Source of the DNA: Rhizobium sp. Q54 | GTDB lineage: Bacteria > Pseudomonadota > Alphaproteobacteria > SMXS01 | Length of the DNA: 11,272 nt | Direction of reading: 5' to 3' | Assembly: GCA_945872035.1 (NCBI GenBank) | Contig: CAMBYA010000045.1 | Coordinates: forward strand, 1-11,272 | Shown: positions 6,773-11,272 of the stretch, piece by piece | How the letters are laid out: every line of letters begins with the position of its first letter | How positions within the stretch are numbered: the first letter of the stretch is position 1 | Position numbers and translations under genes: made by a program | Notes under the pieces: generated by a model | What the model was told of the DNA's origin: nothing | The model's input: the letters and a program-made list of their open reading frames with translations, nothing else | Database searches by the model: none

Positions 6773-6847
6773 CTAAACCGCGCGCACCAGCGAACGCCCC
6801 GCCGAAGCGGTCGTTTTCGTCGTGGTGGTGGTTTTGGTCATCGACAT
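6773..6847 (-). CDS. Thr/Lys-rich leader peptide of asd
   Basis: A 24-codon frame on the asd strand, ATG at 6847 to TAG at 6773, 84 nt before the asd start. Residues 4-13 read TKTTTTTKTT: eight Thr (ACC and ACG) and two Lys (AAA), then ASAGRSLVRAV. A run like this just upstream of a gene for threonine and lysine synthesis is the hallmark of an attenuator leader peptide, as in E. coli thrL, where Thr and Ile codons are used. There is no Shine-Dalgarno, but the promoter at 6856-6884 would start the mRNA within 0-3 nt of the ATG, so leaderless translation fits; leaderless attenuator peptides are known in rhizobia (trpL). A second ATG is at codon 3. The function is inferred from position and composition. 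Confidence 0.7.
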   Translation of the reverse strand: MSMTKTTTTTKTTASAGRSLVRAV

Positions 6848-6855
6848 GGCGCGGA

Positions 6856-6884
6856 CGTTTAGCATGGGCATCCGGTCCGGGCAA
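6856..6884 (-). promoter_or_regulatory. Promoter of the asd leader transcript
   Basis: On the minus strand there is a TTGCCC -35 box (6879-6884), a 17-bp spacer and a TAAACG -10 box (6856-6861). Only 8 nt separate the -10 box from the leader ATG, so transcription would start at or 1-3 nt before the ATG, giving a leaderless peptide. It lies directly after the hairpin that ends the gloA transcript. Spacing is ideal; both hexamers match the consensus partly. Confidence 0.5.
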
Positions 6885-6890
6885 CATGCG

Positions 6891-6918
6891 CGATCCGCAT
6901 GGCTGTCCATGCGGATCG
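6891..6918 (-). terminator. Long perfect hairpin after gloA
   Basis: CGATCCGCATGG (6891-6902) and CCATGCGGATCG (6907-6918) form a perfect 12-bp stem with a 4-nt loop, 13 nt past the gloA stop. There is no T-run on its 3' side on the minus strand, so it may act as a terminator of the weak type or as a 3'-end stabiliser. It separates the cupin/gloA transcript from the asd promoter. Confidence 0.5.
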
Positions 6919-6931
6919 GGCGAAAAAGCGC

Positions 6932-7447
6932 TCAGGCGCCCTGTGTCGCCGCTTCCCGGAAACCGGCCATCAGGGTGCGCAGGTTGGGGCCGGAGACGAT
7001 CTCGATCCAGTAGCCGTCAGGGTCCTTGATGAAGGCGAGGCCCTTCATGGAGCCATCCTGCGGGCGCTTCACGAATTCCACGCCCAGCTGGTCGAGCCGG
7101 GCGCAGGCGGCGTCCACGTCGGGCACGGTCAGGGCGATGTGGCCGAAGCCGCGCGGCTCGGCGTTGCCGTTGTGATAGGCGAATTCCGGGTCGTTCTCGG
7201 TGCCCCAATTATGCGTCAGCTCCAGCAATGCGCGCTGCTCGAACAGCCACTGCACGCGCTCGTCCCGGTCCTGCGGCACCGGACCTTCCGGATAGCCGAC
7301 GAAATACAGCGAAAACTTGCCCGTCTCGAAGTCGAAGCGGTCGATCACGGTCATGCCGAGCGTGTCACGGTAGAAGGCCAGCGAGGCCTCGGGATCGCGC
7401 ACGCGCAGCATGGTGTGGTTGAAACGAAAACCGTCGGTAGGCTGCAT
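6932..7447 (-). CDS. gloA: Glyoxalase I (lactoylglutathione lyase)
   Basis: A 171-residue enzyme that isomerises the hemithioacetal of methylglyoxal and glutathione to S-lactoylglutathione, the first step of methylglyoxal detoxification. Metal ligands expected for the family are visible: His11 (NHTMLRV), Glu76 (LLELTHN), His103 (RGFGHIAL) and Glu149 (DGYWIEIV). The long insert with [12 protein letters not shown] and [14 protein letters not shown] makes it the longer, eukaryote-like subtype, which in known members uses zinc. The open frame extends 63 codons further upstream over the cupin gene, but the ATG at 7447 is the family start. It begins 4 nt after the cupin stop, so the two are probably co-transcribed and coupled. 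A good Shine-Dalgarno is not seen. Confidence 0.95.
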   Translation of the reverse strand: MQPTDGFRFNHTMLRVRDPEASLAFYRDTLGMTVIDRFDFETGKFSLYFVGYPEGPVPQDRDERVQWLFEQRALLELTHNWGTENDPEFAYHNGNAEPRGFGHIALTVPDVDAACARLDQLGVEFVKRPQDGSMKGLAFIKDPDGYWIEIVSGPNLRTLMAGFREAATQGA

Positions 7448-7451
7448 GCGT

Positions 7452-7898
7452 CTATACCGCTCCGACCGTCGGTCCGACACCGGAGCGGCGCATCTTCTCC
7501 ATCTCCTCCCAGCTGGTGTAGGTGGTGAGATGTTCGTCATCGTAGAAGATGATCGGCCCGTTGCAGATGAACAGGTACTCGGTATCCTCCATCGCCTCGG
7601 TCGCGCCGTGCAGCACGCCGTTGGGCTCGTAGACATAGTCGCCCGCGTTGAGCACGCCGTCGCGCACCTTCAGCTGGCCCTTCAGGATGAAGGTGTGCGA
7701 CGCGCTGAGATGCTTGTGCGGCGGCGCGATATAGCCCTTCTTCCAGTTGAACAGCACCGCCCAGGTGCCGGTCTCGGCGCCAGTGTACAGCACCTTGGTG
7801 GCCGACAGCGGCGTCTGCTGGATCCACGGCGTCTTCGACGCCTCGACCAGCGTGTCCTGCAGATTGCCGTTGATAGGAAAGATGTCCTGCAATGCCAT
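7452..7898 (-). CDS. Single-domain cupin, possible non-heme dioxygenase (copy 1)
   Basis: A 148-residue cupin resembling the 2,4'-dihydroxyacetophenone dioxygenase/ChrR-like group, where an iron or zinc site acts on oxygenated or diketone-type substrates. Motif 1 is [20 protein letters not shown] (about 55-74), with His61 and His63 and with His68 where many cupins have Glu; motif 2 is [15 protein letters not shown] (about 86-100), with His97. The ligand set is thus all-histidine, as in acetylacetone dioxygenase (Dke1). No substrate can be assigned. Shine-Dalgarno GGGGAG is 7 nt before the ATG. About 80 % of residues match the neighbouring copy 2, and each copy has 148 residues. It precedes gloA by 4 nt. 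Confidence 0.88.
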   Translation of the reverse strand: MALQDIFPINGNLQDTLVEASKTPWIQQTPLSATKVLYTGAETGTWAVLFNWKKGYIAPPHKHLSASHTFILKGQLKVRDGVLNAGDYVYEPNGVLHGATEAMEDTEYLFICNGPIIFYDDEHLTTYTSWEEMEKMRRSGVGPTVGAV

Positions 7899-7921
7899 GT
7901 TCGTTCTCCCCGTTTTGGCCG

Positions 7922-7938
7922 CGGCGGCATTGCCGCCG
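7922..7938 (-). other. Hairpin between the two cupin genes
   Basis: CGGCGGC-ATT-GCCGCCG is a perfect 7-bp stem with a 3-nt loop in the 58-nt gap between the cupin genes. There is no T-run on either side. It may stabilise the mRNA or set different expression levels of the two cupins. Confidence 0.45.
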
Positions 7939-7956
7939 GGCCAGCGTCAATGTGAC

Positions 7957-8403
7957 CTATTCCGCAGCCTTTGCCTGTGATGCGGCCGAACGGCGCAGCT
8001 TCTCGATCTCTTCCCAACTCTTGTAAACCGTGAAGTGCTCGTCGTCGTAGAAAAGGATGGGCCCGTTGCAGATGAACAGGTATTCCGTGTCCTCCAGCGC
8101 CTCGGTGGCCCCGTGCAGCACGCCGTTCGGTTCGTAGACGTAGTCGCCGGCATTCAGCACGCCGTCGCGGACCTTCAGCTTGCCCTTCAGGATGAAGGTG
8201 TGGGATGCACTCAGATGCTTGTGCTGCGGAGCGACATAGCCTTTCAGCCAGCGGTATAGCACCGCCCAGGTGCCGGTTTCGGCGCCGGTATAGAGCACCT
8301 TGGTGAACGACAGCGGCGTCGTCTGGATCCAGGGCGTCTTGGCCGCCTCGACCAGCGTGTCCTGAATGTTGCCATTGATCGGCTGGATGTCCTGCATCGG
8401 CAT
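7957..8403 (-). CDS. Single-domain cupin, possible non-heme dioxygenase (copy 2)
   Basis: A paralogue of the adjacent copy with the same 148-residue length. By hand alignment 28 positions differ, 8 of them in the last 9 residues and the rest scattered. All motif His residues are kept: His61 and His63 in [13 protein letters not shown], His68, and His97 in NGVLHGAT. Three in-frame ATGs occur at 8409, 8403 and 8397; 8403 aligns base for base with the start of copy 1 behind the shared GGGGA Shine-Dalgarno, so I chose it. It is the first gene of a probable copy 2, copy 1, gloA transcript. Function unknown beyond the cupin fold; an all-His metal site suggests an enzyme rather than a sugar- or DNA-binding protein. 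Confidence 0.88.
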   Translation of the reverse strand: MPMQDIQPINGNIQDTLVEAAKTPWIQTTPLSFTKVLYTGAETGTWAVLYRWLKGYVAPQHKHLSASHTFILKGKLKVRDGVLNAGDYVYEPNGVLHGATEALEDTEYLFICNGPILFYDDEHFTVYKSWEEIEKLRRSAASQAKAAE

Positions 8404-8455
8404 GGTCATTTTCCCCGTTTGGCCCGCGCGCGATGCCCGGACAAGCCCCCCGCAG

Positions 8456-8487
8456 AGTTTAAGCGAGTGTTCTATCTCGGTCGATAG
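8456..8487 (-). promoter_or_regulatory. Possible promoter and operator of the cupin/gloA group
   Basis: On the minus strand there is a TCGACC -35 (8479-8484), a 17-bp spacer and a TAAACT -10 (8456-8461), each matching 4 of 6 consensus bases. The inverted repeat CTATC-N6-GATAG (8472-8487) overlaps the -35 box, where a repressor could bind. The predicted leader is about 45 nt. Both are weak guesses from the sequence. Confidence 0.3.
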
Positions 8488-8517
8488 CGGACTTCGACAG
8501 ATGGTGAACGCGGACCA

Positions 8518-8554
8518 CCAAAAAATATGGGCCGCCCTCTGTCGAGGGCGGCCC
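8518..8554 (-). terminator. Rho-independent terminator of ibpA
   Basis: On the minus strand GGGCCGCCCTC (8544-8554) and GAGGGCGGCCC (8529-8539) form a perfect 11-bp GC-rich stem with a 4-nt loop, followed by ATATTTTTTGG. It lies 21 nt past the ibpA stop and has the stem plus T-run of a canonical intrinsic terminator. Confidence 0.9.
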
Positions 8555-8575
8555 AGTCACAGGCAAAGAACCTAG

Positions 8576-9055
8576 TTAAGCGGCGGTCGCGTGGTCGATG
8601 ACCTTCGCGCCCGCACCGTTGATGGGAATCTGGCGCGGCTTGCGCTCCTCGGGGACCTCGCGGACCAGGCTGACATGCAGTAACCCGTTCTCGAGCGAGG
8701 CGCCGGTCACCTTGATGGTGTCGGCGAGGTGGAAGCGGCGCTCGAAGGCGCGCTTGGCAATGCCGCGGTGCAGGTAGACCGGTTGCGGCGGCTGGGACTC
8801 GCCATCGGCGGCCTCGGCCTTCTGGGCGCGGCCCGAGATCACGAGCACGTCGTCCTTCACCGTGACGTCGAGTTCCTCGTCAGTGAAGCCGGCGACCGCC
8901 ATGGTCACGCGGTAGTCGTCAGTGCCGACCTTCTCGATGTCGTAGGGAGGATAGCCGCCGTCGCCGTTGAGGCGGGTGGCGTTGTCGAGCATGCGGACCA
9001 GGTTGTCGAAGCCCACGGCCGACCGCATCAGGGGATTGGTGTCGAATACGCGCAT
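8576..9055 (-). CDS. ibpA: Small heat-shock protein IbpA (Hsp20)
   Basis: A 159-residue alpha-crystallin-type small heat-shock protein that holds unfolding proteins for refolding by other chaperones. The IbpA subtype is clear from MRVFDTNPLMRSAVGFDNL at the N-terminus, GGYPPYDIEK (33-42), the YLHRGIAKRAFERRFHL region (94-110), GASLENGLLHVSLVREVPEERKP (118-140) and the C-terminal IPI motif (143-145) that links oligomers. The frame is open for another 34 codons to 9157, but the ATG at 9055 is the family start with GGAGAG 4 nt before it. Upstream are a ROSE-like thermometer (9056 onward) and a heat-shock promoter (9156-9183), so heat control at both transcription and translation is likely. Confidence 0.95.
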   Translation of the reverse strand: MRVFDTNPLMRSAVGFDNLVRMLDNATRLNGDGGYPPYDIEKVGTDDYRVTMAVAGFTDEELDVTVKDDVLVISGRAQKAEAADGESQPPQPVYLHRGIAKRAFERRFHLADTIKVTGASLENGLLHVSLVREVPEERKPRQIPINGAGAKVIDHATAA

Positions 9056-9110
9056 CTTACTCTCCGAAGCTGAGCAATAAGGATCATGTGGCCCACCATA
9101 TGGTCGGGCC
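9056..9110 (-). promoter_or_regulatory. ROSE-like RNA thermometer of ibpA
   Basis: In the minus-strand leader, CUUAUUGCUC (9072-9081) can pair with GAGAGUAAG (9056-9064) over nine base pairs with one bulged G and a U-G pair, burying the GGAGAG Shine-Dalgarno. The UUGCU opposite the Shine-Dalgarno and the bulged G are the hallmark of ROSE elements, which melt on heating and are known before ibpA-type genes in proteobacteria. A second hairpin, GGCCC(G)ACC-AUAU-GGU-GGGCC (9090-9110), lies upstream, as in multi-hairpin ROSE leaders. Hand-folded. Confidence 0.65.
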
Positions 9111-9155
9111 GGTTCCGTCGTTTCCAGGCCCTTCAGCGGCGCCCGGCGAATGCTC

Positions 9156-9183
9156 ATTTGGGAAAGGTTTGGTGGCGTTCAAG
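9156..9183 (-). promoter_or_regulatory. RpoH (sigma-32) type promoter of ibpA
   Basis: On the minus strand CTTGAA (9178-9183), 15 bp, CCCAAAT (9156-9162), close to the heat-shock sigma consensus CTTGAA-N13-17-CCCCAT. Transcription would start near 9149, giving a 94-nt leader that contains the thermometer. This also shows that the longer frame to 9157 cannot be the real start of IbpA. Confidence 0.6.
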
Positions 9184-9604
9184 AGGCAAAGGTCGCCTTC
9201 CGCGTTCATCCGGTCGGCTTTGCAACGAGCACGGCCGGTCGTTGGCACCGTGATGCCCGATCGCGCCTCGGCACAGTCAGGCGCACCCGTTTGGAGGCGT
9301 TGCCGTCACAAAGCCAGCGCCCCGGCCGCGGGCCGCGCGGATGATCTGCGGTAAAACTGAAATGCCGGGTGACTTTATTAATAATAGTAATTGATATCAA
9401 AATACCCTGACCATGAGCCTTGATGGTTGTTTGGTCAGATTCGCCATAATGAAAAAAGTTCCATCGAAAGCGCGATTTATAAATAAATTATTGATTTGAG
9501 TTTGTACGAAATAGCGCGTCATGTGCATTAAAGAACGAAGGGTCCTGAACTTGTTTTGCACGGATGCAGGGTCTGGGCCAGGATTATTTTGATCGGGGCG
9601 AAGC
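9184..9604. other. Gene-free region, AT-rich from about 9355
   Basis: I find no convincing gene here. 9184-9354 has the GC content of the neighbours and no clear signal. From 9355 to about 9600 the sequence is strikingly AT-rich, with TTTATTAATAATAG, the palindrome TTGATATCAA (9391-9400), the inverted repeat CTGACCA/TGGTCAG (9407-9413 and 9432-9438) and TTTATAAATAAATT. This is where the promoter of the TPS transporter gene should be, but no -35/-10 pair stands out. The base composition suggests acquired DNA. Confidence 0.6.
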
Positions 9605-10530
9605 ATGTTTAAGCCAATTCTATTGACAGTGCTTCTGTTGATAGCGTGTCAGAGTGCCCTTGCGCAGCAACTGCCGGTCGCGGGCGGGCAATTCCAGCAG
9701 ATACCGCCGTCGCCGGCACGCGAAAGATTCATTCCCGAATTGCGGGTCGAGCGTCCGGACGCGCCGCTCGCGACGGGAGCGGGTGGCGACCGGATTCCGG
9801 TAAGCGCGCTGCATGTCAGCGGCGCGACGCAGTTTTCCGAAGCCGAACTGGTCCGCGCGGCCGAATTCACGCCTGGCCGTGACCTGAGCCTGGCCGTGAC
9901 CTGAGCCTGGCCGACCTGCGCGGCATGGCCGCGAAAATCGCCGCCTATTACAATCGTCGCGGATTTATCGTCGCCCAGGCCTATGTGCCGGCACAGGACA
10001 TCGGCGCCGGCGCCGTCACCATCGCGGTAGTCGAAGGCCATTACGGCGCCGTCAACCTCAACAACCAGACCAACCTGTCGAACGGCCTGGCTCGGTATGT
10101 GCTGTCGGGCGTGGACAGCGGCGATGTTGTGGAGAATGCGCCGCTCGAACGACGGCTTCTGCTGCTTTCGGACATTCCCGGCGTACGGGTCAAGTCGACG
10201 CTCGCGCCCGGATCGCTGGTCGGCACGTCCGACCTGACCGTCGATGTCATGCCGGGACAGCGCGTGACCGGCAGCATTGAGGCCGACAACGCCGGCAACC
10301 GGTACACCGGCGCCTACCGGGTCGGCGGCATCGTCAGCGTCAACAACGTGCTGGGCCACGGCGACGTCGCCAGCGTGCGGGCGCTCACCTCGTTCGACGG
10401 GCTCAACTTCTTCCGGGGATCCTACCAGGCCCTGCTCGGCAACGTCACCCTGGGCGCGGCCTACGGCAACCTGCACTACAAGCTCGGCAAGGAATTCAAG
10501 AGCCTGGACGCGCGCGGCTCGGGCGAAACC
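9605..10530 (+). pseudogene. Broken TpsB-type (FhaC/ShlB) outer-membrane transporter gene
   Basis: TpsB proteins are 16-strand beta-barrels with periplasmic POTRA domains that export a large partner (TpsA) in two-partner secretion. The start has a signal peptide (residues 1-20, cleavage likely after SALA), then a POTRA domain beginning RIPVSALHVSGATQFSEAELVRAAEFTPGRDLS, the NRRGFIVAQAYVPAQDIGAGAVTI block and the barrel start with NAGNRYTGAYRVGG. Two lesions are visible. A 17-bp tandem duplication (9872-9905) shifts the frame so translation stops at 9904 after 99 codons; removing one copy joins the frame to the rest, which continues from 9925. Near 10530 the barrel ends abruptly where unrelated sequence begins, losing perhaps half of the usual 550 or so residues. 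No TpsA partner is in the window. The reading is confident, its activity is not expected. Confidence 0.85.
9872..9912 (+). repeat. 17-bp tandem duplication inside the TPS transporter gene
   Basis: The unit cctggccgtgacctgag occurs perfectly at 9872-9888 and 9889-9905, followed by the first 7 bases again (9906-9912). Since 17 is not a multiple of 3, the extra copy creates the frameshift and the TGA at 9902-9904. With one copy the protein would read through SLADLRG without interruption, which is the expected POTRA sequence. Confidence 0.9.
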
Positions 10531-10545
10531 TGGCCCTTGGTCATC
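10515..10545. other. Rearrangement junction between two truncated genes
   Basis: Up to about 10530 the plus strand encodes TpsB sequence (LGKEFKSLDARGSGE). From about 10530 the minus strand encodes serine hydrolase (LSPKTVQLMTKGQ read leftward). Each loses its family signature where the other starts, so two unrelated gene fragments are joined tail to tail. The exact base cannot be fixed by eye. I see no insertion-sequence ends or target-site duplication. Confidence 0.65.
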
Positions 10546-11272
10546 AGCTGCACTGTCTTGGGCGACAGGATGCGCGCGCCATCCAGCTCGCCGCCGTTCA
10601 GCATCATCTGGCAGAACCGCAGATAGTCGGCAGTGGTCGACACGAGGCCGCCGCCGCCCGACAGGAGTTTCGCGCCGGTCTCGTAGAGGTCCAGGCCGGC
10701 GCCGGGCTTCAGGACGGCCAGCCTGCCGTCGGGACCTTTCGTGTAGAGTTCGGCGAGCCGTCCGCGCTGGCCCGGCGGCACCGTGAACATGGTGTCGTTC
10801 ATCTTCAGCGGCTCGAACAGGCGCTCCTTGAGGAACACGTCGAGCGGCTTGCCGGACACCACCTCGATCACCCGTCCGAGGATGTCGATGGACGCGCCGT
10901 AGTGGTACTCGCCGGGCTCGTCGGTCAGCGGGATGGTCGCCGTCTTTCTCGATAGCTCCTCAAGGGTGTTGCCGGCGTCGAACACGTCCTTCCTGTCGTA
11001 GATTTCCCCGACGGGGGTCCCGTCGTAGCCGCCCGGATAGGTCAGACCCGAGGTGTGCGTCATCAGGTGGAATATCTTCGGTGGAGTCTTCGGTGGCCGG
11101 GTCTTCGGCGCGTCCGGGCCGCCATCCACGTAGACGCCGGTGCCGGCGAACTCGGGAAGATGCATGGATACCGGATCGGTCAGGCGGAGCTTGCCTTCCT
11201 CGACCAGGGTCAGGGCCGCGACGACGGTTATCGCCTTGGTCATGGAATAGATGCGCACCAGCGTGTCGCTAG
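10531..11272 (-). pseudogene. Serine hydrolase (beta-lactamase/class C family), both ends missing
   Basis: A PF00144-type serine hydrolase whose catalytic Ser-x-x-Lys is SMTK (in LVRIYSMTKAIT, near the right edge), with the second motif region EYHYGASIDILGRVIEVVSGKPLD and the later LLSGGGGLVSTTADYLRFCQMMLNGGELDGARILSPKTVQLMT. Family members include esterases, DD-peptidases and beta-lactamases; the substrate is unknown. The frame is open to the window end, so its N-terminus lies outside. After LSPKTVQLMTKGQ the family sequence normally continues for about 100 residues with the last catalytic motif, but here the frame runs into antisense TpsB sequence and stops at 10476. The 3' part is therefore lost, and the product is probably inactive. 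Confidence 0.8.

Noticed and set aside
6822..7013. Plus-strand frame beginning MVVVLVIDMA across the asd leader
   Set aside because: It is the antisense of the Thr/Lys codon run, and it continues over the gloA 3' end and hairpin without any family resemblance.
9088..9354. Plus-strand frame over the ibpA leader and promoter
   Set aside because: Low-complexity Arg/Ala composition, no Shine-Dalgarno, and it overlaps the RpoH promoter and thermometer.
10277..10786. 169-codon plus-strand Arg/Ser/Thr-rich frame across the junction
   Set aside because: Out-of-frame shadow of TpsB and the antisense of the serine hydrolase, with biased composition typical of a shadow.
1..11272. CRISPR arrays, transposases, phage genes
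   Set aside because: I looked for regularly spaced repeats, DDE or serine recombinase motifs and phage structural genes and saw none.

Overview
This window comes from a GC-rich bacterial chromosome, most likely an alphaproteobacterium of the Rhodospirillales or a similar group. I infer this from gene content (DUF3297, a CnoX-type thioredoxin/TPR protein with an intact CxxC next to a LonN-domain protein, Trm112 and DUF971, and IbpA behind an RpoH-like promoter) and from codon bias. No species can be named from the sequence alone.

Layout. (1) 1-346 (+) is the 3' end of a CaiB-type CoA-transferase gene. It overlaps by 4 bp the stop of a leftward group: TPR lipoprotein-like or periplasmic protein, DUF3297 protein, dienelactone hydrolase (1975 down to 343), with a good promoter near 2112-2140. 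(2) A lone sulfotransferase (-) and a tRNA-Gly(GCC) (-) with its own promoter follow. (3) 3512-5640 (+) is a tight operon with ATGA overlaps: cnoX, LonN-domain protein, Trm112-like protein, DUF971 protein. (4) asd (-), aspartate-semialdehyde dehydrogenase, faces that operon. Upstream of asd is an unlisted 24-codon reading frame whose residues 4-13 are eight Thr and two Lys. It has a promoter placed so that the mRNA would start almost at the ATG, and mutually exclusive RNA pairings lie between it and the asd start. I read this as an amino-acid-sensing attenuator for the aspartate pathway. (5) Further leftward genes are two tandem, about 80 % identical 148-residue cupins and a glyoxalase I (gloA), then ibpA with a strong terminator, a ROSE-like RNA thermometer and an RpoH-like promoter. 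(6) From about 9355 the DNA becomes AT-rich. It leads into a broken TpsB (FhaC/ShlB) outer-membrane transporter gene: a 17-bp tandem duplication shifts its frame, and near 10530 it stops abruptly against the truncated 3' end of an oppositely oriented serine hydrolase (beta-lactamase family) gene that runs off the window.

How it fits together. The left and centre are ordinary housekeeping and quality-control genes. The most interesting parts are regulatory RNAs on the minus strand (the asd leader and the ibpA thermometer) and the decaying or rearranged TPS locus at the right end. All calls come from reading the sequence; no database search or folding program was run.
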